64,000 nt of DNA from Peribacillus frigoritolerans (GCF_040250305.1 NZ_CP158190.1:3132001-3196000); one strand, 5' to 3'; positions 41,187 through 49,159 are shown, numbered from the stretch's first letter. Program-made: numbers and translations. Notes: generated by a model from the sequence alone, not told the origin.

Positions 41187-42415
41187 TATCTATCGACATC
41201 CTCATACATTTCTTCTAATCCTTGATTCATTTGATTAATGGAATTTTTCGTATTCACTAAATAAGGCAATGCCGATTCAGGAGAACTATCCCTTCTTGCC
41301 CTCATAAGTTCTATCAAGTGTTGACATTCTTCTGCTATATTGTTGGAGTATGTTCCCCTTCCAATATGGGTACTCCATTTAAGAGATTGATAATTAAGAG
41401 CATATAATTTATCATCAGGGTTATCTGATTCCTTCAACTTCTCAATAAACGCTTTCTTTACCTTTTTAAATTTTTGATTGAATGTTTGATATTGCATTGA
41501 TGCTCCCCTTGAATTAACAAAGAGGCTATCGGAACCATCTTTGGGGGCAGGGTATCTATCTAAATGAGTTCGGTAAAGTTCTTGAAGTAAACCTTTTACT
41601 GCATCAATTGGTTGGACACCTGGGGATTTAACCCTATTGCCACTTCCTTTTGCAACTCTTGAATCTGTTTTTAATCTAACGATTAAGCCATTTTCTCCAT
41701 ATACACCTAATTTCTTAATTTCACTTCGTTTTACTGCCATTACCTCGGAACCTCTTAATCCCCCAAATATCGCTAGATACACACCTAATGCGATATCATT
41801 TGCAACTGTCATTGCAGTTCTAATAAATGCGATAACATGGTGTTCTTCCAATGTTCTTGCCTTGGTGTCATCTACCTTAACTGCAGGCAGCGATTGCATT
41901 TTAGGAATGAATAAGGATTTGAGGGTTTTCTTCTTGGTACGATAATTAATAGTCCATTCAAAATCTTCTTTCTTTAAATTCTTCAATTGCCCCTTATTAG
42001 CTAAATATTCATAAAAGTATATTATGGTTTTGTCATATGTCCTTAAGGTTTTTCTTGAACAGCCCTGTTCCTTTTTATGCTCCAAGAAATGTACCCCGTG
42101 TACAATATCAAGGTCAGATATACTTCTTACCTTGAATAAAGTGTAAAACTCTATTAATGTGTGGTTAAGAAATGTTGTTAAATGCTTTGCTCTTGCTAAT
42201 TGGTTGTTATATCGTGAAAACCTCCACTTATCATATATAAAGGAAGTTAAGGGATGAGGGACTTCTCTCTTGTTCTCTTTGTTCACTAAAACAATAGTTG
42301 CATATTCATTTACTTCAATTCCCATCCTACCCTTATCTTTTTCTATCTTAGTGTTTCTGACTTCAAATCTTATATTCTCGTATGGATTGAATTCTAATAC
42401 CTTATTTTCTTCCAT
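41186..42415 (-). CDS. Tyrosine recombinase (site-specific transposase, TnpA-like)
   Basis: A 409-residue tyrosine recombinase with a complete-looking catalytic set (numbering from the in-frame ATG at 42430): Arg 226 in FGGLRGSEVM, Lys 254 in RLKTDS, His 355 and Arg 358 in WSTHIGRGTYSN, Tyr 390 in ALPYLVNTK. A SAM-like core-binding domain precedes it (residues about 60-150, RYNNQLARAKHLTTFLNHTL). First gene of the four-gene operon at the right end of the island, transcribed inward. I prefer ATG 42415, after GGAAGTGAT, to ATG 42430. It is the best candidate for cutting the island ends at floT, and possibly the attC-like sites. Confidence 0.87.
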   Translation of the reverse strand: MEENKVLEFNPYENIRFEVRNTKIEKDKGRMGIEVNEYATIVLVNKENKREVPHPLTSFIYDKWRFSRYNNQLARAKHLTTFLNHTLIEFYTLFKVRSISDLDIVHGVHFLEHKKEQGCSRKTLRTYDKTIIYFYEYLANKGQLKNLKKEDFEWTINYRTKKKTLKSLFIPKMQSLPAVKVDDTKARTLEEHHVIAFIRTAMTVANDIALGVYLAIFGGLRGSEVMAVKRSEIKKLGVYGENGLIVRLKTDSRVAKGSGNRVKSPGVQPIDAVKGLLQELYRTHLDRYPAPKDGSDSLFVNSRGASMQYQTFNQKFKKVKKAFIEKLKESDNPDDKLYALNYQSLKWSTHIGRGTYSNNIAEECQHLIELMRARRDSSPESALPYLVNTKNSINQMNQGLEEMYEDVDR

Positions 42416-42596
42416 ATCTATCACTTCCATTGAATTTTTTCTTTCTTACATATTATTAGTGGTTAATCATAGTTTTTTAAGGTCCTCGAACTACGTTCTG
42501 CGGATACGCCTCCCGCTATGGGTTATGTCCCCTTACTATAGTAATAGCTGTATGTCCATCTCTCATTATCTATTTATTAACATATATTCCATTATA

Positions 42597-42625
42597 AGTA
42601 TATCACACATTCCAATTATGTCCAA
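42597..42625 (-). promoter_or_regulatory. Promoter of the recombinase operon
   Basis: On the minus strand TTGGAC, 17 bp, TATACT. The -35 box lies within a TGTCCAA repeat seen at both island ends, so binding of the recombinase could shut off its own promoter. The leader of about 180 nt (42416-42596) contains GC-richer sequence around 42480-42535 with no frame. Confidence 0.55.
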
Positions 42626-42742
42626 TTTGATTTTAACGAAAGTTAACGGATATTATAAATTTTTATATTCAGGTTTATGTACATAGTATTTTTACTATAT
42701 TCTTTTGGACAAAATAAAAAAACCTTATGATTATGAGGTTTT

Positions 42743-42775
42743 TGGTTGGTTAAAGATAATATGATTATGTACAAT
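42743..42775 (-). repeat. Right terminal inverted repeat of the island (33 bp, perfect)
   Basis: TGGTTGGTTAAAGATAATAT then GATTATGTACAAT: exact reverse complement of 9331-9363. Confidence 0.92.
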
Positions 42776-42785
42776 ATTTTTATGT

Positions 42786-43082
42786 TCAATAAAATATAGA
42801 TAACGTATATACTTCAGGAGTTGAGACCTCAAGCTTGCTTGATAACAAGCTTAGCGGTTCCGCTTGCTGGAACACCGGGAGAACGAATGCACCACCGCCG
42901 CGGACGATTTTAATTTTATTTCCTGATTCGTCGATGTGAACATTTTTGCTTCCTAAGTAGCTTCCGGTCACGATCAATGCCTCATCAGGACCAGCCGTGC
43001 GGTATTTCGTAATAAAGACAGCAATAAGTGCGATAAGTAAAAATGCAACAATGGCGACAACAATCCAAATCAAATCAAACAT
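42786..43082 (-). pseudogene. floT: Flotillin FloT, N-terminal stub
   Basis: The first 93 codons of floT: a membrane-inserted start (LIWIVVAIVAFLLIALIAVF), ITKYRTAGPDEALIVTGSYL, IVRGGGAFVLPVFQQAEPL and SKLEVSTPEVYT, after which the insertion adds LSIFY and a stop. The match to B. subtilis FloT breaks exactly where the fragment at 9314 begins (EQGVPVMADG). AGGAGGT precedes the ATG, and yuaF is 22 bp upstream, so a short membrane stub may still be made. Functional flotillin from this gene is not expected. Confidence 0.93.
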
Positions 43083-43104
43083 AACTTACCTCCTACCCTT
43101 TTTT

Positions 43105-43623
43105 TTAATCCTGGTGGGGTATAACATAGACAACCCCATTTTTAACTTCGATGATCAAGACCTTTGTATCCGAAACAATACCTTCATTCTTATAACCTGT
43201 CGCAGTTTTCGCGATGCTTCCGCTGATGCTTTCAATCAGGACTTCCCCAAACCCGTCAACCGGGATTGATGTCAGAACCCTGCCGACCCTCCCTCTCAGG
43301 TCATTATCATGAAATGTCAAACTTTCTTCCGCTGATGAGATGGGAATCAAAACAAATACATTCAGTAAAGTGACGATAATAAATGAAATGATCAGGGAAA
43401 TGCCGGCACTCAATCCAGAATTAAGTCCTGATAGCGATTCAAGCAAAAACCCACTCGCAAAAAACACGGTAAAAAAGCTAAAAATGAGAGTTGGATTAAA
43501 TATATCCGGTAATTCAAGGCCGGAAAATATATCATTAAACAAGATAAATAAGAATGTTAGCCCCCCGAATATAATTAATCCATATAAATAGACTGTTTCT
43601 AACGGAACCCCAAATAACTCCAT
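43105..43623 (-). CDS. yuaF: NfeD-like membrane protein YuaF
   Basis: About 172 residues, partner of flotillin in the SigW regulon of Bacillus. Three or four membrane segments (VYLYGLIIFGGLTFLFILF, LIFSFFTVFFASGFLL, GISLIISFIIVTLLNVFVL) precede an OB-fold NfeD C-terminal domain (DLRGRVGRVLTSIPVDGFG, GNAS-like strands, VLIIEVKNGVVYVIP). Start at ATG 43623 after AAAGGATGA, not 43632. The gene is intact though its partner floT is interrupted. Confidence 0.88.
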   Translation of the reverse strand: MELFGVPLETVYLYGLIIFGGLTFLFILFNDIFSGLELPDIFNPTLIFSFFTVFFASGFLLESLSGLNSGLSAGISLIISFIIVTLLNVFVLIPISSAEESLTFHDNDLRGRVGRVLTSIPVDGFGEVLIESISGSIAKTATGYKNEGIVSDTKVLIIEVKNGVVYVIPHQD

Positions 43624-43747
43624 CTCTTTCATCCTTTAAATTCGATTTTTCCAAGCCGCATACTACTTTAAGGACCTGGGATAAGCGTTTCTCCAACATT
43701 GATAATCTATGGTTATAATCCCCTCCATTTACTTTGCTTACCATTCA

Positions 43748-43774
43748 TACGAATGAAGCATTCAAAAAGTTTCA
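43748..43774 (-). promoter_or_regulatory. SigW promoter of yuaF-floT
   Basis: TGAAAC, 17 bp, CGTA on the minus strand: the SigW consensus, as known for yuaFGI in B. subtilis. It lies 125 bp upstream of yuaF. Confidence 0.75.
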
Positions 43775-43871
43775 TTTATTTTCCAAGTTTTAAATTTTCT
43801 CCTCGGACAAACCCTGTCTTCTAAAAGTACATTATTGAAATAAAATTCATAATATCATTGACAGTGTTTAC

Positions 43872-43900
43872 TTAACATATTAAAATTCTTTATATGTTAA
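43872..43900 (+). promoter_or_regulatory. Inverted repeat upstream of bioY (possible BirA operator)
   Basis: TTAACATAT, 11 bp, ATATGTTAA, within GTTTACTTAAC...GTTAAC sequence. Bacillus BirA operators are GTTAAC-type inverted repeats in front of biotin genes. The half-site spacing here is shorter than usual, so the assignment is tentative. Confidence 0.45.
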
Positions 43901-43938
43901 CTCGTTACATAACTAGGTTTACATTAGGGGGAAGCACG

Positions 43939-44511
43939 ATGAAGGAACGTCATGAGAAGTTAAGAATGATGATGGTTACAGCTTTATTTGCAGCACTTAT
44001 AGGAATACTTGCCCAAATTACAATTCCACTGCCGATAGTACCGATTACAGGACAGACTCTAGCTGTTGGATTGGCAGCTACGATACTGGGTTCACGTTAT
44101 GGAACCTCTTCCGTTTTATTATACTTGTTCATAGGAGCAGCAGGAGTACCAGTATTCGCTGAAATGTCAGGAGGGCTAGCTAAGATATTCGGTCCGACTG
44201 GCGGTTATTTATTATCCTATATCCCGACAGTCTATATAACGGGTTTGATATTGGAAAAAACGCGTTTCTCAGTTGCGATGGCTTTCCTTGCAAATACAAT
44301 CGGGATGATAGTCACTTTGGTCATCGGTACGGTTTGGTTAAAATATATGAGTTCATTATCTTGGCCAGTGGCATTTGCCAGCGGTTTTGCTCCATTTATA
44401 ATCGTAGGCGTTTTAAAAGCATTCCTTGCATCTTGGCTTGGCATTACAATCCGTTCAAGGTTAGCGTCGGCTAATATGCTGCCAAAAAAAAATGCACCAC
44501 TTTCCCAATGA
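43939..44511 (+). CDS. bioY: Biotin transporter BioY
   Basis: About 190 residues, S-component of a biotin ECF transporter, with about six membrane helices. Family marks: PLPIVPITGQTLAVGLAATI near the N-terminus, YLFIGAAGVPVFAEMSGG, KIFGPTGGYLLSYI. ATG 43939 after AGGGGGAAG is preferred over 43894, whose extra 15 codons lie in the operator region. Followed by a strong terminator, so monocistronic. Biotin control via BirA is likely. Confidence 0.92.
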   Translation: MKERHEKLRMMMVTALFAALIGILAQITIPLPIVPITGQTLAVGLAATILGSRYGTSSVLLYLFIGAAGVPVFAEMSGGLAKIFGPTGGYLLSYIPTVYITGLILEKTRFSVAMAFLANTIGMIVTLVIGTVWLKYMSSLSWPVAFASGFAPFIIVGVLKAFLASWLGITIRSRLASANMLPKKNAPLSQ

Positions 44512-44516
44512 TGGCT

Positions 44517-44561
44517 ATATGAAAGAGAGGGTACCGCTTGTGGTACCCTCTCTTTCATATA
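44517..44561 (+). terminator. bioY terminator
   Basis: A near-perfect palindrome: ATATGAAAGAGAGGGTACC, loop gcttgt, and the complement. A second hairpin with AAAGACTC...GAATCTTTTTT (44587-44617) may serve yusW from the other side. Confidence 0.85.
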
Positions 44562-44793
44562 TATTCAAATTCCGGAACACTGCATAAAAAAAAAGACTCT
44601 TAAAAAGAATCTTTTTTACAAGTATTTATTGCGGTCCTATCCCCATAAGTCCGAATATGAATAGCAAATGTATATTATCCCCTTTGCTAACCGTAATCAT
44701 TTTACTATAGTAACAGTAATTTGACAACTATTGAGGACACAATGAACTTGCTACCATTTTATTACATAAGGAAGAATATAGTAACGGATTTTG

Positions 44794-45279
44794 TTACTTA
44801 TTATTCACTTGATATTCTTTTTTCGTACCATCATCGAAAACGACCTCTAGATCGAATTCTTGATAGTCATCTTTCAAATTAAAAGCTTTTGTCACTTCTT
44901 GAATGACTTCCTCATCTGATGAATCTTTGGTGAATGTCAATTTTTCTAAAATCGGGGTCAATTCTTTCATTGCCTCATCACCGTGAACTTCATGTTTGTT
45001 AAGTTTGTCCTCGATCGAAGCTTCTGTTTGAGCTCCCATGGTATCATATTCAGCTTCGTATTCGTTATCATTGCCTGTATAATCCACTTCTAATTGAAAA
45101 TCCTTATAAGTGAAAGGCAGTTTTTCATTATTATCCGTTCCTGTTTCAGGATTATTTTCCGCTTGATTTTCATTTTCCTGAACCGGCGGGTTTTTCACTT
45201 CATCGTTTTCTTCGCCGCATCCAGCCAAAACAAGCATAGCCGCAAACGGGACCGATAATATTTTGATTGATCTTCTCAT
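44794..45279 (-). CDS. yusW: YusW-like lipoprotein
   Basis: A 161-residue lipoprotein: signal MRRSIKILSVPFAAMLVLAG with lipobox LAGC at about residue 21, an Asn/Glu-rich linker, then the YusW domain (FTYKDFQLEVDYTGNDNEYE, FDLEVVFDDGTKKEYQV). AAAGGAGGAAA precedes the start. Function unknown. Stand-alone chromosomal gene. Confidence 0.8.
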   Translation of the reverse strand: MRRSIKILSVPFAAMLVLAGCGEENDEVKNPPVQENENQAENNPETGTDNNEKLPFTYKDFQLEVDYTGNDNEYEAEYDTMGAQTEASIEDKLNKHEVHGDEAMKELTPILEKLTFTKDSSDEEVIQEVTKAFNLKDDYQEFDLEVVFDDGTKKEYQVNNK

Positions 45280-45378
45280 TAGTTTTTTCCTCCTTTAGTT
45301 TGTATACGTTATTTATTTCCTAATAGGGAACATTTAAAACCTCAAGAATCTCTCAGATATATCAAATCAACCAAGTGA

Positions 45379-46023
45379 TCATAGTGGAAGGATATAAAAC
45401 AATACCGCAAAAAAGTGTGTGACAGACCCCCCAAGCACGAATACATGCCAAACCGCGTGATGAAACGGAAAACCGCGCCATACATAAAAGATGGCTCCAA
45501 ACGTATAAAGCAATCCCCCTGCAATCAATAACTGGATACCAGCTGAAGGCATCGTTGCTGTAAGCGGTCCCCAAACGATAACGATCATCCACCCCATTGC
45601 AATATAGAGAATCGTCGAAAGGAAGAGGAATCTTTTCACATAGAAAGCTTTGAAGACGACGCCAATGATTGCAACTCCCCAAATTATCCCTAGCAGTGTC
45701 CAGCCGAGTGATCCTTGGATCACAAGAAGCATGATGGGCGTGTATGTCCCAGCAATGAATATATATATGGCTGAATGATCAAAGATTTCAAATATATCCT
45801 TCGTTTTTCCCTCTGGAAAACTATGCACTAAAGTGGAAGAAACATATAAAAGAAGCATGGAAACACCATAAATGACTGAAATGACTACATGCCAAGGCGA
45901 TCCTGTTTGGGCTGAGAATATGATTAAAAACACAAGGGCGGCAATACTTAACAAAACGCCGATACCGTGGGTTATCGCATTGACCACTTCTTCTTTTTTT
46001 GTATAAACATGTGTATTAGCCAT
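45379..46023 (-). CDS. trhA: Hemolysin III/TrhA (PAQR) membrane protein
   Basis: A 214-residue seven-helix membrane protein of the PAQR (hemolysin III, YplQ) family. Marks: EVVNAITHGIGVLLSIAAL, SSTLVHSFPEGKTKDIFEI, FDHSAIYIFIAGTYTPIMLL and near the end HHAVWHVFVLGGSVTHFFAV with the conserved His residues of the metal site. In Bacillus relatives it is linked to membrane fluidity control. AAGGAGCTG precedes the ATG. Confidence 0.9.
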   Translation of the reverse strand: MANTHVYTKKEEVVNAITHGIGVLLSIAALVFLIIFSAQTGSPWHVVISVIYGVSMLLLYVSSTLVHSFPEGKTKDIFEIFDHSAIYIFIAGTYTPIMLLVIQGSLGWTLLGIIWGVAIIGVVFKAFYVKRFLFLSTILYIAMGWMIVIVWGPLTATMPSAGIQLLIAGGLLYTFGAIFYVWRGFPFHHAVWHVFVLGGSVTHFFAVLFYILPL

Positions 46024-46130
46024 GTTACAGCTCCTTAATTCCGGCTTAATTTTTTTTGTATTTACCTAAAGTATACACCAGATCTTCCAAGCAATATAGA
46101 AAAGTGAATATTAACTTGATTAATACCCAC

Positions 46131-46168
46131 TAATTAGATTATCATCTAATTAGATGATAATCTAATTA
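46131..46168 (+). promoter_or_regulatory. 38-bp perfect palindrome, probable operator
   Basis: TAATTAGATTATCATCTAAT and its exact mirror, made of ATTAGAT-type half-sites, ending 15 bp before the ArsR-type gene start. Likely autoregulatory operator. Confidence 0.65.
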
Positions 46169-46183
46169 AAAAGGGGGATAAAA

Positions 46184-46771
46184 GTGCAATTAGAAAAATT
46201 GGTCGCTTTCCACAAAACAATTGGTGATGTAACCAGGATTAGGATTATATCCATCCTGGCAAATGGCCCAAAACACGGACAGGCACTTGCGGGAATATTA
46301 AAATTGACGGCCCCGACCATTTCACACCATTTAACGAAATTGAAGGACATTAATTTAGTGAAGGATCGCAGGGAAAAAAATACGGTATATTATTTTTTGA
46401 ATGAAGATGTACTGAAGCATTATTCGTCAGCATTACCTAAAATGGTTTCAACTAAGGGGGACTCTAATAAAATGGATAATCAAAAGCTGAATTTAGAACA
46501 CAAAAAGATCCTTGAAAACTTCTATACGCCAGATGGCCGACTAAAAACAATACCAGCACAAAGGAAAAAGAAAATGATCATCCTTCATCATATTGGCAGC
46601 CTTCTGGAAAAGGGACGTAAATATCCAGAAAAAGAACTGAATGAATTCATCCAGTCATTCCATGATGATTATGCAACGATAAGGCGTGAACTCATTATCG
46701 GAAGCATCATGTACCGTGAAAACAGCATTTATGAACTGAATCCCCGCGAGATGTGGGCTGACATCGTTTAA
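46184..46771 (+). CDS. ArsR-type HTH protein with DUF2087 domain
   Basis: A 195-residue two-domain regulator. N-terminal winged helix (residues about 5-80): KTIGDVTRIRIISILANGP, LKLTAPTISHHLTKLKDINL, REKNTVYYFL. C-terminal DUF2087 (about 110-190): DGRLKTIPAQRKKKMIILHH, EKELNEFIQSFHDDYATIRR, ELIIGSIMYRENSIYEL. The start is GTG 46184 after AAAAAGGGGGAT. A palindrome directly upstream suggests autorepression. The ligand is unknown, and no Cys metal site is seen in the HTH. Confidence 0.87.
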   Translation: MQLEKLVAFHKTIGDVTRIRIISILANGPKHGQALAGILKLTAPTISHHLTKLKDINLVKDRREKNTVYYFLNEDVLKHYSSALPKMVSTKGDSNKMDNQKLNLEHKKILENFYTPDGRLKTIPAQRKKKMIILHHIGSLLEKGRKYPEKELNEFIQSFHDDYATIRRELIIGSIMYRENSIYELNPREMWADIV

Positions 46772-46789
46772 CGGAAGGATTCTAAAAAT

Positions 46790-46824
46790 AAAAAACCGGC
46801 CTCCCATTTGGAAAGCCGGTTCTT
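46790..46824. terminator. Bidirectional terminator
   Basis: AACCGGC...GCCGGTT stem between convergent genes. Confidence 0.75.
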
Positions 46825-46834
46825 GAGATGCAGT

Positions 46835-47434
46835 TTATATGGCAAAATGGTGACCGCCGATGATTTTGATTACCTCTAATTGTTTCATCCATTCGCTATC
46901 CGAAATGCTAGGATTCCAAAAATACAATGCATCATTTGTGTAGCCATGAATCGCCAATGCTTCATTGACAGCTTTCTTGGCATCATCTCCTGCTGGTTTA
47001 TTTATACTGCCATCACCAACAGGCGAGAATTGGTTTTTTTGATAGATGACTTCCCGTACTGTATCAGGAAATTCATCGCTATCAAGGCGATTCAAAACAA
47101 CTCCTGCCACCTCGACCTTTCCTCTGTATGGCTCCCCTTTAGCTTCTGCATGCACAAGCCTTGCTAATAATTCTTTATCTTTTTCATTCATTGCATGTGG
47201 AATAATCAATGTTTTACCAGGCTCGGCAACATTATTTACATTATGATTGACTTCTTTCAACTTACCGATTGGAACACCGTGCTGCTTCGCAATATCCCAT
47301 ATCGATTCACCTTGTTTAATGACATGTTTGGTTGCTCCATCCGAAGCTTTACTGGTCGTTCCCTTAGGAAAAGCTATCCCAAGTATGATGACACTTAGAG
47401 TCATTATCACGGTTATTATAACTGATAATTTCAT
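46835..47434 (-). CDS. LysM-containing cell wall hydrolase (YkvT-like)
   Basis: A 199-residue exported hydrolase. A membrane/signal segment (VIITVIMTLSVIILGIAF) is followed by one LysM domain (HVIKQGESIWDIAKQHGVPI, LKEVNHNVNN, LIIP) and a SleB/CwlJ-type domain (LLARLVHAEAKGEPYRGKVE, with catalytic Glu, VAGVVLNRLDSDEFP, DALYFWNPSISDSEWM). The domain order matches B. subtilis YkvT. Expected to act on peptidoglycan outside the membrane. GAGGAGG precedes the start. Confidence 0.87.
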   Translation of the reverse strand: MKLSVIITVIMTLSVIILGIAFPKGTTSKASDGATKHVIKQGESIWDIAKQHGVPIGKLKEVNHNVNNVAEPGKTLIIPHAMNEKDKELLARLVHAEAKGEPYRGKVEVAGVVLNRLDSDEFPDTVREVIYQKNQFSPVGDGSINKPAGDDAKKAVNEALAIHGYTNDALYFWNPSISDSEWMKQLEVIKIIGGHHFAI

Positions 47435-47539
47435 CTTGTAACCTCCTCGTTAAGCATCTTCCTAGGATAACAGACCATATGGGAGAAAACAGTGCTAAAT
47501 TTTTTCCAAGGAAATGAAGGAAAATTTTTCACGGGTCTA

Positions 47540-48115
47540 TTAACTTCGAAATTTTAATGATTCCCATTCTTCCCGTAGCATTCCCATTCTGATTGAATCA
47601 TAATAATAACCTTCATGATAACGGCATTTTCTTATCCTTCCCTCCACTTGCATGCCTACCTTTTCTCCAACTGCGATCATACGTTCATTACCTGACCATG
47701 TCGTCAGCCCAACGCGCTCAATCTCCATTTTTTCGAATAAATAGCCAATGAACAACATTAACGCTTCTGTTCCGTAACCGCCGTTCCAATACTTGGGCTC
47801 AAAGATCGTAATTCCGATTTCAAGCCAGCGTGAAGGTTCATGTTCCCAGTAATATACAACAGAGCCTATTATTTGATCGTTTTTTTCCATTAATAACTCG
47901 GAGTAAGCCCCCATTTTCTCATCATAGGTTTTATGCTTCAGTTCTTTATCGATATACGTATGGAAATCAATGAGTTCTAGAGGATAATAAGGTGCATCCC
48001 ATTTTTTCCATTCTGGATCGGCTTCTCCATATTTCAGGCTCCATAAACGTTTTAAATCGGCTTGTTTAACGTTCCTCAATATTACTTTGCTTCCTTCAAT
48101 CCAAACATCGTCCAA
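47540..48115 (-). CDS. GNAT-family N-acetyltransferase (RimJ/RimL-like)
   Basis: About 191 residues. ILRNVKQADLKRLW starts the fold, LMEKNDQIIGSVVYYWEHEP is the central sheet, GITIFEPKYWNGGYGTEALM carries the acetyl-CoA-binding loop, and KVGMQVEGRIRKCRYHEGYY is the C-terminal part. I prefer TTG 48115, 8 nt after GGGAGG, over the GTG at 48130, which overlaps that SD. Substrate unknown. Confidence 0.85.
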   Translation of the reverse strand: MDDVWIEGSKVILRNVKQADLKRLWSLKYGEADPEWKKWDAPYYPLELIDFHTYIDKELKHKTYDEKMGAYSELLMEKNDQIIGSVVYYWEHEPSRWLEIGITIFEPKYWNGGYGTEALMLFIGYLFEKMEIERVGLTTWSGNERMIAVGEKVGMQVEGRIRKCRYHEGYYYDSIRMGMLREEWESLKFRS

Positions 48116-48154
48116 TCCGCTTCCTCCCACTTCATCCTTGCTTTACCTTCCATT

Positions 48155-48559
48155 TTACCGGTCGACACATAATTTTATAAAATATTGCCTTTCTCTGGGA
48201 CCATCGAATTCACAAAAATATATACCCTGCCATGTACCAAGGATTAAGCTCCCTTTATGGATGATCACCTGTTGTGAAGAACCAACCGTACTAGATTTCA
48301 AATGGGCTGCCGTGTTTCCTTCCATATGTAAATCCAATGTATGGTTCCATGGGTATTGCTCATCCAGTCTTCTTAGCATATCCTTTTTGACATCGGGATC
48401 AGCATTTTCATTAATCGTGATTCCTGCAGTCGTATGTGGACAATATATAAGAGCTATCCCCTCTTGAATCCCATTTTCATTAATGAAGGTCTGCACTTCT
48501 GTCGTAACATCAATCATATCATCCCTTTTCGTCGTTTTTAAGGTGTTTTTCTTCAGCAT
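48155..48559 (-). CDS. YjbQ/UPF0047-family protein
   Basis: A 134-residue protein of the YjbQ family (secondary thiamine-phosphate synthase activity reported for E. coli YjbQ). Marks: [19 protein letters not shown] with conserved His, [61 protein letters not shown] lies 9 nt before the ATG. Intact and of typical length. Confidence 0.9.
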   Translation of the reverse strand: MLKKNTLKTTKRDDMIDVTTEVQTFINENGIQEGIALIYCPHTTAGITINENADPDVKKDMLRRLDEQYPWNHTLDLHMEGNTAAHLKSSTVGSSQQVIIHKGSLILGTWQGIYFCEFDGPRERQYFIKLCVDR

Positions 48560-48746
48560 GTAAGTTCACTCCTTTGTCATTTTAATACTCCTTTACCCAT
48601 AAACATTACATTCATGCTTTGCTTTTTAAACAATTCAAAATTAAAACATAAGAAAATCTTATCAATAGCAATTAAAAAAATAACCTATTCTTATTGCTCT
48701 TTTTATTTTAAAATTGGATATATAAGGAATTAGGAGGAGTGGTAAG

Positions 48747-49115
48747 ATGAGTTTCATTTTTAAGTCAATCGACCATTACCAATTAGCATCTCCCAAAAAT
48801 ACCGAGGACCAATCAAGGAAGTTTTTCACTGAGATATTAATGTTCAAGGAAGTGACTAAGCCTCGATCATTAAGGTCCAATGGCGGGTTATGGTTTGAAT
48901 CGGGATCGATCAAAATTCATATCGGAACGGAGGATAATTTCATCCCCGCGAGAAAAGCCCATCCAGCACTTGAAGTTGAAAATCTTAATGACTTTAAACA
49001 ACATCTAATTACTAAGCATATTTCTTTTACAGTAGACGAGAGGTTGCCCGAGGCGAACCGCATATATTTAGCCGATCCCTTCGGCAACCGGATCGAAATT
49101 TTGGAATGGATATAA
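48747..49115 (+). CDS. VOC-family protein (chromosomal paralogue)
   Basis: A 122-residue single VOC domain: KSIDHYQLASPKNTEDQSRK, FFTEILMFKEVTKP, IKIHIGTEDNF, IYLADPFGNRIEILEW. Same length and motif order as the island gene at 10400-10768. AGGAGGAG precedes the ATG. Probably ancestral in this chromosome. Substrate unknown. Confidence 0.85.
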   Translation: MSFIFKSIDHYQLASPKNTEDQSRKFFTEILMFKEVTKPRSLRSNGGLWFESGSIKIHIGTEDNFIPARKAHPALEVENLNDFKQHLITKHISFTVDERLPEANRIYLADPFGNRIEILEWI

Positions 49116-49116
49116 T

Positions 49117-49150
49117 AAAAAGCGGGTCCATTTATCTCGGACCCGCTTTT
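49117..49150. terminator. Bidirectional terminator between the VOC gene and fruA
   Basis: AAAAGCGGGTCC...GGACCCGCTTTT, perfect 12-bp stem with A/T runs on both sides. Confidence 0.9.
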
Positions 49151-49159
49151 GTAGTAAAT

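Larger units (their letters stand above)
9315..42804. mobile_element. 33.5-kb Tn554/trio-like island inserted in floT
   Basis: The two halves of floT define the insertion: gene-sense CCTGAAGTATATAC meets the element at about 42804, and TACACAGAACAGGG resumes at about 9314, with TAYAC shared at both junctions as the likely exchange core. Both ends read AGATAA at the junction and hold a perfect 33-bp inverted repeat 12-28 bp inside. Cargo from left to right: flotillin remnant, VOC gene, Hachiman system, cassette-like array, IS1595-family copy. The recombinase operon is at the right end. Precise insertion into a conserved gene fits site-specific transposition by a tyrosine-recombinase cluster. 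Boundaries are good to a few bases. Confidence 0.85.

Noticed and set aside
36437..42415. A classical class 1/2/3 or chromosomal integron with IntI
   Set aside because: No typical IntI of about 330 aa is seen, the recombinases form a four-gene operon, and each unit has its own terminator and can lie in either orientation. Only the site architecture is integron-like, so I call it attC-like and not an integron.
9290..42786. Two independent flotillin genes instead of one split gene
   Set aside because: The N-terminal fragment ends and the C-terminal fragment begins at adjacent codons of the B. subtilis FloT sequence, same orientation, with terminal repeats just inside both junctions.
43535..43744. 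69-aa minus-strand frame overlapping the yuaF start
   Set aside because: It overlaps yuaF and its leader in another frame, and the intact yuaF explains the region.
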